Assembly (NCBI GenBank): GCA_025175895.1
Contig: CM045990.1
Location: forward strand, 56,049,704 to 56,113,703
DNA length: 64,000 nucleotides
Reading direction: 5' to 3'
Source of the DNA: Wurfbainia villosa
Lineage: Eukaryota > Streptophyta > Magnoliopsida > Zingiberales > Zingiberaceae
In this document: positions 22,738 through 35,563 of the stretch, one piece after another
Numbering within the stretch: position 1 is the stretch's first letter
How the letters are laid out: the number at the start of each line of letters is the position of its first letter
Translations under genes and position numbers: made by a program
Notes under the pieces: model-generated
The model's input: the letters and a program-made list of their open reading frames with translations, nothing else
Told to the model about the DNA's origin: nothing
The model's database searches: none

Positions 22738-24379
22738 CACTCACATAAGGGCTGTCCTTGGTCAGTTTAAGGCAGTGAGGTCAAGTGAATAAAGACAGTA
22801 GCTTTTCTCCATATTTTTAGATGAAGTGTTTAGTGATACTTCAGTTGGATAGTTTATGGTCTTGAATGTTTTGGCTCAGAGCATTGGATTGTGGAGTCTG
22901 CTAGGTATTTGATGATAACACAGATTTTTTGCTTTTGATGATCGAGAAGAGGAGGCTAGAGTTCGATTGAGGCGAATGAGACTTGGCCGAGGTGGATCTA
23001 AGGCTTTGTTTGACAATTGAAAATCAAGATCCCTATTGGTTAAACCTAAAAGACAGATTGAGCACCATTCACAGTGTTAGCCATCGACAGATACGCATTG
23101 GTCATCAATTTGTTCTCATTAGATAACGGATTTTTCTGACCCATATCAACTATGAGTCAGTCATACAAGAGAGATTTCTTTAAGGAGGCCTCATAACAGT
23201 GACTGAATCAGAAGTTCTAAATGATGTTTTGTCTTTGCAATATGCTAAAAACAATTGGAAATAGTCATGAAAAGGAGACAATCTGTCACCAATATGGATT
23301 TTTTTTTATTTCAACTAGTACACACATTGAAGTGAAGAATCTAGTAGTAGATATTTGTGGATTTCAAAATCATCAACAAAGATGATAATGATGTTATTGT
23401 TGGATTCCAATTGATGTCAAAGTTCAATTTTGGTTTATGAACAAGACTTAAATGTTTCTTTTTTCTTTGTTTTTGATCCACCACAAGATTCCCAAACCAA
23501 TTAATCCAAAAGTGTACAATTCAAGACAAGATGAGAAAGTGAACCATGTTGTTGCCTTGTACTGAGTCATAATTGGAAAAGGAAGTGGAAGCAAAAAGAT
23601 GATCATGATGTTGTTGTTGGATTCCAATTGATGTGAAGGTTTGATTTTGGTTTATGAACAAGACTTAAATGTGTTTTTTTTCTTAGCTTTTGATCCACCA
23701 CAAGATTCCTAAACCAATTAATCCAAAAGTGTGTACAATTCAAGGCAAGATGAGAAAGTGAGCCATGTTGTTGCCTTATACTGAGTGATAATTGGAAAAG
23801 GAAATGGAGGGATGATCCATTAGTTTGTGATTGAAATAATGCTTTGAGTTTTTGAAGGTTTATAACATTGTCTAGTTTCATATATATTCTCGGTTTACTA
23901 AAATTGTTACCACTCTTGCATAAACTCATGATAGGGTGAATATTCGTGTTGAGTCATATTTAAATATGTCATAAGCAGGTCATATCATTCATATGGATGA
24001 CAAAATGCTATTAAAAATACAAGAAGTCTCTAGAAACATAAGTTCTTTGTTAATCATACTTTAGACGTAATCAAGTCATGTTTTACCTAAACCGTGATCA
24101 CCGATTACCAGAGAAGATAACAAGGGGAACATTAGGTCACCTCCTAGTCCACTCCAATTATTTTTAAGATGGAAGAAAACACATCAAGTCATCTAACAAT
24201 TTTCTTCGTTTACAGTGAACCTAACCTAATCATCTCCTTCCTCTTTCTGACTCTTAAGAGGGTGTGAGATACAAGAAAAACCCTGATCTCAACTTAAATC
24301 AAATGCATAATAATTCCGACAAAGCACAACAGATAGCAAGTACAAAGGAAACCGAGCAAAGCATACTTTGTTTGAGAAC
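22738..24379. other. intergenic between LPR and DAPDC genes
   Basis: No supported coding region. The start is probably LPR 3' UTR and the end the DAPDC 3' UTR. The notable content is the tandem duplication at 23381-23808. Confidence 0.55.
23381..23808. repeat. tandem duplication of about 210 bp
   Basis: Copy 1 is 23381-23590 and copy 2 is 23598-23808. Both run from GATGAT(A/C)ATGATGTT to ATAATTGGAAAAGGAA(G/A)TGGA with only scattered differences. They appear well above 90% identical by eye, so the duplication is fairly recent. Confidence 0.88.
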
Positions 24380-27300
24380 TTAAAGGCCATCGAAGAACCT
24401 CATGAAGTCTTCCATCTTTTCTCCATGCCTAATTTTCACCACAGATCCATTGTCCACCTATAAGACAAGTCGTAAAAAGGTAAATAAGCGGACATCGGCT
24501 TGTATTTGTTGCATGAGAACAGGTCAGAAGATGAAACAATCAGTTATAGCAAAACGAAAATACATACCCAATACTCAGGAGGCCGGAGTTTGAGGTTGTA
24601 AGTTGAAGCCATGCTCATGCAATATGCCCCGGCATCGTGAACAACCAATCCAGTTCCCTGGGAATTGAATTTGTTGCAACAATGTAAGAGAAATGACAAA
24701 CTTTCATATAGAAATGAGAAAAAGGAAACTGACCTTAGCTGGTGTTGGTAGCTCTCTGTCTTTGCCAAGAAAGTCTGCGGACTCGCATACAGGCCCCACC
24801 ACGTCGAAGGTTGCAACATGTGCATCAGCAGCAGGAGAAACCAGCTCTATGTGCTGTATGAAATGTGATTGTGCATAAAAAGGAATAAACTTTCTTCACG
24901 CATATTATCAGCTAATAAAGGGTTAGGAAAATGCATATTATTAGCAGACACCGTTTCGATGTCGCTCTTGTGAAGCCTTTAGCTAACTGTAAATGCTAAA
25001 CTTACCTGGTATGCTCCATAGAGACTAGGTCGGATGAGCTCTGCCATGCTTCCATCAATCACTATAAAGTTTTTCGTGCCATTAGTTTTAACACCAGTCA
25101 CCTTGTTAACCAAGCAGCAAGTATTGGCGATCAGCGATCGCCCTGGTTCAATGATGAGAGTAAGATCACGGGAAAGAACCAACTCTCTCACCTGCAGTTC
25201 ATATTAAAAATATCACAACTAAACTAGCGAAGTACTGGAGAACTGTGGTCAATCATGGCACAAACAATAAACAAGCTTCTGTAGAACATGAAAACACATT
25301 TAAGATGGCCAAAAACAATCTCGGATTAAAAATATCACATGGTGCAAACAATATACACGCTGCTATAGAACATATGAAAACACATTTAAGATGGTCAAAA
25401 ACAATCTCGGCATGAAGACCTAGATGTTATCACAATTCCTTGTTTGCCCACACTTACAGTGTTAATGAGATCCACAGGGGTTGGAAGGACTGCACCGGTA
25501 TGATGGTAATCAATTCCAAGACCACCTCCAATATTCAAGTACTCCAACTGGAAGCCTTGTGCTCGGATTTGATCAATGAAATTCACCATCAGAACAGCAG
25601 CATCTCTAAATATATCCACCTAAGATAGACAACGATAAAACTTTAAATTTGTAACAACTCATATAACATGAAAGTTATTATGGATGTTTTTCTTATTGAG
25701 TTGAGTACCAATCACTATGTATTTGTTATGGCCAGGCTAACGAATAATGCAATATACCCCATAGCATGCAAGAAAAAAAAAAGAAGAAGTTTCTCCATCT
25801 TCAATAAACTTATCCAATAAACGTGCAAAATCTACCATAGAAGACGGGGAAAAAAAGACATGAAGTTAAAGTATGCCTATACACTCTTGAAAACTAACCA
25901 ATTTTAGCTATATTATTGGGTGCATAATATCTACCTTTCAAAACCTGGTGGAATTGAGAAAAATTTTGGCCATGTATATGAAGGAGCATGTGGCAAAAGG
26001 CATGAAACATTATTATTATCATCATCATCATTATCATCATGCTACCTACTCTGTTAAGTCATCAAAAATATGGGAATTAACTTTTCATGTAGAAAACACT
26101 AGGCACAATAAAATGGCAGATGAAGACCTTTTGAGTAGTTGAGTACCTTTGTAATCAACCTATTCTGTTAAGTCATCAGCAATAAGAGAATCAACTTCTC
26201 ATGTAGAAAACACCAGACACAATAAAATGGTTGATGAACAGACCATTTGAGTAGTTGAGTACCTTTGTAATAGTCGACCCAAGATGGCAATGGACTCCCA
26301 CAAGATTAATTTCACTTGAATGTGACTTGACAGCATCAAGAAACCACTGAAGTTTCTCATTTCGGATACCAAATTTGGATGTCTTATTTCCAGTGGCAAC
26401 ATAAGGATGTACCTATAGGAAATGTCAAGTAGAAAAAAAAATAAAATATAGAGCAAAGCAAGGATATTGAATAATGCAATCATTACCTTGTACAATTGCA
26501 ATTACCTGGTTGAAGAATTCAACCCAGAGATAAATGATCTTATAGATTATTCAAAAAATAAATAAATAACAGGAAACAAACCAGTTCCATTAGTTGGTTC
26601 AAGATACACCATCATCATCTTTAAAGCAAGAAGACAGAGCTTAATTAAAATATTCAAAAAGTTATGAATTAGCTGACAAAAAATATTTAGCTTATGCACC
26701 ATTCATGTTTTCTCATAGAAAATTAATTATTTGTTACTCCAAAAAAGAGCTTAATTAACTCCGCCCATGATGAATTAATCCTGTCATGACTGATTCCAAG
26801 CCCAGATAAAAGAGGAGGATTGCGTTAAGTTGTCAGCCAATGTTAAACTAAGACAAATGTTCAATAAATTGATCCATTTAACAATTTACTCTTTTTTGGA
26901 GAGATGAACCAACAACCATAAAACCTTGACTCCTTGGGGTCAGCTTACGGACGCATATCACCTACAAGAACAAATTAAGTGTAGCAAGGAGGATAGGTAT
27001 ATCCTAAGGCCTATACATTGGTAGTGAAGTGGAGAGGATTAGAAATGAAAAGGAAAGAGTAATATCTTAAGAAGGCAAAATTGAGACAAACAATATGAAT
27101 AAAGTAAATTTTATGAAAAGGTAGGCGATACAACAAACCTGGCTGACTATATAGTTCTAATGAGTTAAAGGACTAGCAAATTTTAACCAAATTATACTCC
27201 TTGCACAATTAAATCTGGAGGGAAGATCAGAATTTATAGATGTTGTCATCTCAAGATGAATTGAGGCAAACTGAATGCCATCTTTTGCTAAAAATTGGAC

Positions 27301-28721
27301 ATGTAGATTGAAAGATCCACTTCAACAAGTCTAGAACACAGATAAAATATTGGACGTGTAGATCAAAAGATCCATCCTACAAAGCATTGAGCAATGAGAC
27401 TAATGGAGAAAAAAACCAACAGCAAATAAAGTCCAAGCTTTTGAGTAGCATGAGCAAGTTAATCATAAGATCATTCCAATTATAGCACATAAATTCTTTT
27501 CATTGCTTGTACAGCATGCTATGTTTGAAAGGTCAGGAAGATAATTTTTGTTTTATTAAATGATATTTTCATTTCCCCCTATTTTATAAAGAAATCAATT
27601 ATGAAACAATCAGTTTGAGTTTTGAACAACTAATGAATCTTATGGAATATAACCACAAACCTGTGGATCTACATCTGGATTAATCCTAAGTAGAACAGGG
27701 ACTCTCTTTCCTACTACTCTTGCTGCCGTCACAATGTTTTCCAAGTCAAATTCACTATCTACATTCACAAAAACTTCGTTTTCAGCAGCTAAAACAAGAT
27801 CCTCCAGCATCTTCCCATTCCCATTGAATATACACCTGATATTCAAGAAAGTAACATTACATTTGCATGCATTTAGAAGTTGAACAAGACATATGAAGTA
27901 AGAAAGTTCACATGAGATGAATCAACATAGAGCCTAGATAATGACCATCAAAAGTATGTGTAGCAATGAAACCTAATTGGCATACCCATAAATAAATAAG
28001 GCAAAGAATGCACTTTCCATCCAAAAAAAGGACAGTTACTAGCATCAAGTATATCACCAGCTAGCATGTAATTGAACATTTTGCATTCCTGCAAGAATTG
28101 CTGAGGTAGAGTCTGAACACATTTTACACTACATTACCGCAAAAAATCCCCTTCCCAATAAATGTTTGATTTTTTTTTATACTTCATTTCAAACGAATGT
28201 TTCGGAAACCAAAATTATCACCTTTTCGGATCAAACCCAGCCGCTAAGGCAAGCCTGAGCTCGTTCCCGCTGACGAGCACAGCGCCACAGCCCAATCCCC
28301 TGAGGTGCTCCAATATCTTGAGATTGTTATTGGCCTTGATTGCGTACCCAACGACGGACCGCAGCCCATGGAGAGCCTCCTTGTACGCCTCCACGTTTCT
28401 CGTAATCTGATCCTTGCTGTAGAGGTAGAAGGGGCTCCTCTCGACCCCCTCCATGACATCCTGGACGCGGACGCCCTCGCAGTAGAGGAATCCATCCTCT
28501 CCCTTGGAGAAGCAATGGCGGAACTCCGTCGCCACCGGGGCGGCAGCGTAGGCTTCGGCGGCGCGGGGAGCTTGGGAGCTGACTGCCCTCAAAGCGAGGG
28601 TTTTCGACCGGGGGAAAGCTGGGAATCGTAGTGATGGATAAAGGGAGAGCGACGAGGAAGTGGGCTCGTGAGGGATTTGTGGGGAAATGTAAGCGCGGGA
28701 GAAGAGCTGTGCCGCCGCCAT
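24380..28721 (-). CDS. LYSA: diaminopimelate decarboxylase, plastid
   Basis: PLP-dependent enzyme of the last lysine-synthesis step (meso-diaminopimelate to L-lysine + CO2) in plastids. Eight exons on the minus strand: 28721-28222, 27835-27661, 26412-26263, 25619-25458, 25191-25006, 24853-24734, 24657-24568, 24457-24380. Joined frame 1461 nt, 486 aa. ATG 28721 starts a Ser/Ala/Arg-rich transit peptide of about 50-60 residues (MAAAQLFSRAYISPQIPHEP). Fold III decarboxylase motifs: VVGYAIKANNN with the PLP lysine, LLRINPDVDP, HPYVATGNKTSKFG, GVHCHLGSTI, LNIGGGLGIDY (phosphate-binding glycine loop), LIIEPGRSLIANT, GPVCESADFLGKDRELP with the active-site Cys, and HDAGAYCMSMASTYNLKLRP. A frame extending slightly upstream starts only at TTG, so 28721 is preferred. 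Confidence 0.96.
26044..26271. repeat. tandem duplication spanning a 5' splice site of the DAPDC gene
   Basis: Copy A 26044-26155 and copy B 26158-26271 share ACCTA(C/T)TCTGTTAAGTCATC at one end and GAGTAGTTGAGTACCTTTGTAAT at the other, with about 90% match between. On the gene strand the shared end is ATTACAAAG|GTACTC, which is the exon 3 donor. A second identical donor therefore lies about 116 bp inside the intron. Confidence 0.85.
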
Positions 28722-30572
28722 TGCTAGCCGTGTGTTGTTCAACGGAGCAGCTTGATGCCGCTTTAAAACCTAGCCGATAACAGAAGAGACAAAAAAGGGG
28801 ACAGGGTGGATGTCATTATTCATAAAAAAAGGGTTTAAATGAAAATGGTCTTCTCAATAAATATTGACCACCGTTGACTTACTAATCACAATTTAAAATT
28901 TCGCTAAAAATTAAAATAACACTCTAAAATGCTTTTATTTTAGATAAAAATTTCTTTAATCAAAATTACTTATTATTTTATTATATTTTTATCGATATAA
29001 TACATGATAAATAAATTTATATATTTTATCATCCTCTTCGAAACGAACGGCCCAGATGGCATCTCAACCCAACCTGGTGAAACCTATAAAGCTCTCTCTC
29101 TCTCCCCCTTTCCCGATCGGTGCGTCACCTGGCGAGGCAGCGACTCCGTTCGGCCGCCATGCCCACTGAAGCGAGAACGAACGCATCGGTTTCTGCCGGA
29201 GTTGGTCCTCGTTCATCTTCCTCAACGGTGTATTCTACCTAGTTGGCGGTGAGGTGGGGCTGAGGAGACTTGGTACCGCCCCTTTCGTGATTTATCGGCT
29301 TGATTTCTCGCCCCGAGGTCGATCGGCGTTTACCCTGCTGTTCTCGAGTTAGGATTTACTACTCCTGTGTTTCTGGGTATTCGGATTTAACCATTTACAC
29401 TTTCGATCTATTTGTATTGGTCGGTCGTTCCACCTCCGCGATCATGTGGTTTGTTGACGATTTTTTGTTTCGCATGTTAAACTGAGGGGTTTGCATCTCT
29501 TCGGGTGTGTTTGGAGTGGTCAATAGTTGTGTGTGGATGTCTATGTTTGTTGAGAAATTGCAATTTTGGCGCGTAGATATTTGGAACGGAGGAAAATGTC
29601 ATTATCCCCAGTATTTTAGGATCATGGTGGATGAACTTGTCCTGTTCTCTTTCGCACCTCTAGCAGTCTTCTCGCTGCTCAGGCCAGGTCAAAGAATAAG
29701 GTTCAGATTGTTTGGATCTGTGTTAACCCTTGACTCGAAAAGTTCCCGGAGGATGAAATCCTATCATGCCTCTGATTCTCTTTTTCTTATATTGCATGCA
29801 TTCTTGAATAATGAGCATTCACAAGTATTTCACCTTTGCTGAAAAATTGTTACATGTGGAGTAATTACTGCAGAAATTAGAATTCAGTCGTTTTTCTGAT
29901 TCGTAGTAAGATTAATTTAGTCTTAGTTGACATCGAAGGTGATCTCTTTGACACTATATTTGTTGTTTTTTCATGCTGGTTCACAGAGAAGAATCTGGAA
30001 ATGTAGTAGCAATTTGTAAGCACCGTCCCAGTGGTATTCAAATTTAGGTCTGTAATACCCTAGCTTAATCTCATATGGGGAACACTGGGCTAACACTGGA
30101 GGCTGATAAGCTCAGACAATCATACTAGTAACTTGGGCTTAAGCATTTTGGGCCATCGATTGGCTCTCACCAGTCTGAGAGAAACTTGGCTTCCTTAGTT
30201 CAAGTTGCTCAATATTTATAATGTGGACTTTTAAGGTAGGTTGCTCGATATTGCCATTGCATCATATATTGCAGCACTTATATTACATATTTCTCATTTG
30301 TTGCTTAGACATTGCATTCTGTTTTCTGTAACATTTTTTATTTTTATTGTTGTTTTAAGATCTGACAAATTGATTTTGATGCACATGATTAAAAACTCGG
30401 TTGCTTATACATCTTACATGATTTTGCATGGTTGTGGTAGGCATTTCTTTTTCTTATCGCTTGTATTCCGTACTGTTTCACTAATGTGCATAAAATATTG
30501 CTTCTGGCTGATTTTCAGTTTCAGGATGTAGTTTGAACCTCAAAAACAGGACTGTTAGATTCACCTGTCAAA
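28722..30572. other. divergent promoter, then leader exon and leader intron of the 30573 gene
   Basis: About 28740-29050 is the AT-rich region between the DAPDC gene and the plus-strand gene. A CT-rich then GC-rich block at about 29090-29250, ending at a GTGAGG donor (29251), looks like a non-coding first exon. The following T-rich 1.3 kb up to about 30520 would be a leader intron. No conserved ORF is seen in it. Confidence 0.45.
29159..29242 (+). CDS. possible upstream ORF in the 5' leader
   Basis: A 27-codon frame begins at an ATG in good plant/vertebrate-type context (GCCGCCATGC) and ends at TAG 29240-29242, just before the probable leader splice donor. The peptide starts MPTEARTNASVSAGVGPR. 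If the leader exon is real, this is a uORF that would precede the main ATG at 30573. No conservation evidence is available here. Confidence 0.3.
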   Translation: MPTEARTNASVSAGVGPRSSSSTVYST

Positions 30573-33500
30573 ATGCCTCTTGGTCTCAAAAGTCAAGTTA
30601 ATGGAAAAAGAGAAAATTTTGGAGAAACAAGCATGCCGATTTCATTGTTGTCCAAGCATGAAGGCAAAGCATTTAACAGGGAATTTGATACGAAGTTGAA
30701 TAATGGTCCTGACAATAAACGACCACGTCTAGATCAATCAGACAGTTATGCTAAAAATACTCAAGTTGATGACAATAGCACTATCTTCCAAAAAAATTCA
30801 GATTTGATTAGATGCTCATCTGCTGGTAATGATAGATTTCTATTATCTAAGTTGTATAATGTGTATTGCATAAAGGAACAAACATAGGTCCTTTTTTTGA
30901 AACTCTTTCCATTTGACTATGATTCACTTTTTCAGTTATCGCTGATAGTCTGTGTTGTCTCATGAGTTTCCTAAATAATAGAAGAAAATTTCACGTCATT
31001 TTTCACTTATATATCTGTTTTGTCTCTTGAGTTTCCTAAAGAGCATAATAAGATTTCACTTGTTTCTTAATAAGTCCAAATTATAGTTTGACACCGATAT
31101 TTAAAGAATATTTGGCATAAGGATGGATGCAGGTAAAGAAACCAGTTCTAATGTTGAGTTACTGGTCTCCTGTTCACTTGCATCATATTGTGAGACTTAA
31201 TATGGGTCAGCAAATTTGAAGTGAGAAATCTGTGGATATTTATCCAGTATCTTGGTCTGTATCTGTATCGTGCTTTGTTCAATTTCCATTTTGAATGATT
31301 ACGCACCTGAACCAAAACATCATCTTCTATACAACCAACTGATACAATATTTTCGTGGTCTTAGTGAAAGCCTAAACAACTGTTCATCCTATACCTATTT
31401 ACTTGATATATCTTTGCTGATTGGGGAAGAGAATCTTTTTTCCTTTTGTACATTCAGTTCAGTTGTTTTTAATCCTGTCTTTTTGGTCAATGTGAATCTA
31501 ATGAAGGCTTACAAGCTATATGGATATCTCTGGAATAACTACCAAAAAGGTGGGAACAATAGCTACCAGATGGACATGCATTTTAATTTAAAATATATAA
31601 AAGTTGTTTTAATTTAAGTCCCTCTAACTAGATCTACGGGAACATGACCTGTCCTTTTTTGGATTCTTATTGTCCTTGCTAAAACATATTTGCACCTTCT
31701 GGGTGTCTGCAATTCAAATATTTTCCCTGATAAACTTTGCTGCTATTTTTTATCTATTTGTTCATGAGTTTGTCTAATTGTTCAGACAAAGTGTGGTTGA
31801 TCAAGCCAAAGCGTGGTGCTGATGGCAAAAGAAATGATAGGAAAAACTTCAGATCTGGAACTAAAACCAGATATGATACTTTACCAACAAAAATGGGAGT
31901 TTCTAGCACTGATTCTAATTCTGCTGGAAACAACCTGTTAGGTATGCAAAGAAAATGGTCTTTTTTTTACTTTCACTGCTGTCCTTCTCTCTATATATGT
32001 TGTAGTAGTATATTCTTCCCCTGCTAGGTAACTTGAAGTAACATTAAACAGTAAAGGTCACTTGAGTATCACTTGAGTGATGGAAACTTACATGGAAATT
32101 TGATTTGCATCATTGAACAAAAGGACTACATGAATATTTATTTACCAATTGTTTGGAAGTCGCCTCAGAAAATGATGCTTTTCTAACATAAGCATCACAG
32201 GCCTCAATCTTCTGCTGTGAATACCTTTCAGTAACATAGACTTGCATATTTTACTTTGTGTATCAATTGAGACTTATGAATTCACCCTCTATCCAGGAGC
32301 ATATGGACTAAAGTCTGATCTCTCTGATATCACAAGGCATATTGATGAGGTTGGCATTAGTGAACTTCTAGATGGCAGTTACAGATATTCTAATGTCAAT
32401 GCTGAAAAAGGAAAGAAACTCCCAGTTGTCAGTGAAAGGATGTTGACTTCGCTGAAAAAGGCAATCTCTTTTCTTCCCCATGATGTTCTGACAGATAGCA
32501 ATAGCAATGGAAAAGAAGCTATATGGCTCAGTAAATTTAGTTCATCACCCGTACAAGATTGTTCCCGCCCCAATAAAGATGATGAATCAACCAATACCAA
32601 GGTTAGTTTAAGTGTCAATATTTTCTTCATCTTTATAAGTTATCTCAACAATTGACTTAATTTTCTTTGCCCAATTTAGTACCCTAACATAGGCGATGCT
32701 GATTTATATCAGCCGAAGAAAATCCTTGAGCATTTAGCCATTCCTTCAGGGTTAGATCTTAGTACCCTTCTAGAAGATTTAAGTTTGACTTCGTCCACTT
32801 CTAAGTTCACTAAACCCTCAAAAAATTTCCATGCCACTAGCTTGCCTCCTTTCTCATGGTCTAGCTCTCATAGTTCAGCTTCCAAACCCACTGCTGATTC
32901 AAGTAAACAAGCTTCCACTAAGCATGCATATCAGGGTAGATGGGTTAGAATTGATTGCAATTCTCTTCTCAATGGAGACAACCAGCATTGCTTCTTGGAC
33001 TTGGAAATGTTAACAGTTGATGACAATGGAGATCCAAGGAGTGCTGTTCTTCAAGATAATCACCTGGACTCATCTCCTAAGTTTCCATGTGGTCAGCTTT
33101 CAAACATGGTGTTCCAAACATCAAATTCTGTTGAAAGAAGTGCTCCAGATGGTACAAGGTTGGAAAAAGGATCTTGCTTGTCTGTGTTAACTCACGAGCA
33201 GCTTAATTTTGTTGAAGACCATGCCAACTGTTCAAGCAATGCCGTGGAATGTGACAACAAAGATAGTTGCTTGGTTAGAACTTCTGGAACTGAAGTTAGT
33301 TTGAAGTTTCAAGGGAAGGATCCAGATTTACCTGACCACGTAAGATCAACATCTATGTTATGCAGTACTGAAGTCCTGAAAGAGCTACACACACTCAATG
33401 AACCTGGCTGCTGTGCTTCTTCATGTTCCTTTAATTGTAAAGATATTGGAGAATGCAGTCGGAGTTTACCCAATTTATCTATTTCAGATATGTCTCAACA

Positions 33501-33646
33501 TGGTAATATGGCAATTGCTTTCAAATGCATAGTTGTTTCACATTTGATTCTCTATTATGCATTTTACCCTTTCATATGTGGATCATTTTATTGTTCTTTG
33601 GCTGGTAGTAAATTTTTCTCTATTTATTCTAGTAGCAAGAAGGTAG

Positions 33647-33685
<39 letters not shown>

Positions 33686-35563
33686 TTTTGCACTTCATTT
33701 TTTTGATGGCCAAATCTACCATCTTCCAGTAAATTTCACTGAAGACAATTGTAGGGGCTGCCAAGTAAATTTGACAATATTCAAAACAAGGTGAGTTTCT
33801 TTACGGTCTTCAATGTTTTATATAAGACTTGAGCATTGAGCCACTACGCTCATTAGTTGCAAACAACATAGGTTACTTTACTCAGACACCTGAACTAAAT
33901 TCCTATTCCCAAAATGTTAATTTGGTTTCTCGGTGAATAATTTTAGTAGTTTTTATTCAAAGATTCAATATAATTCCCCTTCTAAGCTCAAAGAAATTTG
34001 CCGATCAAGTTCTAAGTATGAAAGAAATCAGATTACAAGATAATAAATCAAGGCGCCTTTAGTGCATATATCGATTGTGTTAATGCTTAAGCTCTCAGGA
34101 GTTAGCAATTGATCTGATTTTGCATCTTGTCTCTTTCCCATAAATTCACACTCACAATGAGCTCTGCTGTGATACAATTTAACATTATATTAGCTATAGG
34201 AATTGATCAACATCCCAAACTTTGTCAATATATGTACTTGTAGATATGGTCTAAAAATTGATTCTTGTATATACTGCATACAGTTATTAATGAAGTAAAT
34301 GTAAAATGTATAAGTTAAACCAGTGAATCAATTAATCAGCTTATCTCATTCAGTGGACTGTGTAACATAGTTTTAACTGTAAACTATTTGGGGTTTACCA
34401 TGTAGATCTTATTCCCCCATTGAACTACATGACATGAGTATACCAATCAGAAAAGATTTAAAAAAAAAAATAATCCGGTGCACGAAGTTCCCACCATGTG
34501 AGGTCCCGGAGAAGGATTCATTGTACGCAGCCTTAATAATCATAAAAGATTAAGGTACTAATTAATATTTGAGTTTGGAGGATTTTCAATTCTGAAAGAA
34601 AATTTTATGGTTCCTATTAGCCTGCACTTATAGGATATATGCTCGCTTACAAAGTATGACTATGTGGATAACCAAACTGCATTTATGCACTGAAGGCACC
34701 TATGCCTGAACCTGCAGAGTGGACCATAGTTATAAAACTTATCAAATATATGGCTTCATTAATTTATATGCCAACTGAAACTTGGTTAGTTATGTCTTGC
34801 TCACAAAATACATGCAATTATTGCTCATCCTGTTTCTATTTTCTTTTTGAGCGTACATGTTATTCCTGGAATTGTTTTGCACTCTACCACCTAATTATGT
34901 GCCTGGTAAATTCATTCAGTCCTATAGAGTATCTTGGTGCATACTATGAATTCTTTAAAATTAAGAAACCATCTACGACATATGGATGTGCTTTTTCCAT
35001 AGTGGAAGAATCTAACCGATAAACATATATTTGTCAATGTAACAGATTATTCACCCTGTGAACTGCTTGCTGCTGACATACTACTCGAGATGACAAGACA
35101 CTGGAGTGCTTGCAAACTCCAAACTGAAGATTGTGGAAAGATAAGGTGGCCAAAGTCTTCACAGAAGGCCATGAAGAATCATAAATCAATATCCCCAATG
35201 GGAAGATCAGAATTCTTTAGAACAAGGAACCATGATCCTGTTCGAACTGCAGAACTTCCGTATTGGGAACATAAGCCAACTGAGAAGAAAAATGACATGA
35301 AAATGTCTGGTAGGGTAACTATAAAAAATTCAAATCAGTTGGAAGGTGGAGTTCCTCCTAACAAATTGGAAAAGGATCAGCAGGTTGGTGGTGCAAGCTC
35401 ACTGCCCGATGTCGCCGTCAGATCGACCAGTTTGATTCCAACAATGGCACGAGTTGGAAATAGTTATGAAAGTCATCAGAAGCACAGGAAAACAACAGTA
35501 TCCTCCTTTATGGTTGGGACTTACATCAAAGATTGGACTCGGGGAAGAAACAAGCAAGAATAA
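30573..35563 (+). CDS. uncharacterised plant protein, probably nuclear, about 700 aa
   Basis: Exons seen: 30573-30825, 31786-31941, 32297-32601, 32680-33502, 33730-33790, and a last exon about 35046-35563. The first five join in frame through GT-AG introns. The fifth ends with two bases of a codon while the last begins needing one, so a small exon (length 3n+2) between 33791 and 35045 is missing from this model, or a border is wrong. The protein is hydrophilic, Ser/Asn/Lys-rich, without membrane segments or signal peptide. Basic patches (NKRPRLDQ, IKPKRGADGKRNDRKNFR) could act as nuclear localisation signals. Other marks: NCRGCQVNLTIF, SPCELLAADILLEM with HWSACK, and a C-terminal GTYIKDWTRGRNKQE. 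I do not recognise the family and assign no function. Confidence 0.7.
33649..33683. repeat. (TA)n microsatellite in intron
   Basis: About 17 TA units just before the exon at 33730. The run opens the upstream reading frame into a Tyr/Ile repeat, which is not taken as coding. Confidence 0.85.
34473..34535 (-). mobile_element. Au-type SINE fragment (reverse orientation)
   Basis: The plus strand reads CCGGTGCACGAAGTTCCC, a diverged middle, CCCGGAGAAGG and TTGTACGCAGCCTTA. This is the reverse complement of the 3' half of the plant Au SINE as I recall it (TAAGGCTGCGTACAA ... GTGCACCGG). It lies in an intron of the uncharacterised gene, next to an A run (34459-34470). The tRNA-like head is absent, so it is a truncated copy. 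Confidence 0.65.

Noticed and set aside
33503..33727. Extension of the 32680 exon through a hydrophobic and Tyr/Ile tail
   Set aside because: It crosses a GT donor and a TA microsatellite. The spliced path to 33730 gives more protein-like sequence.
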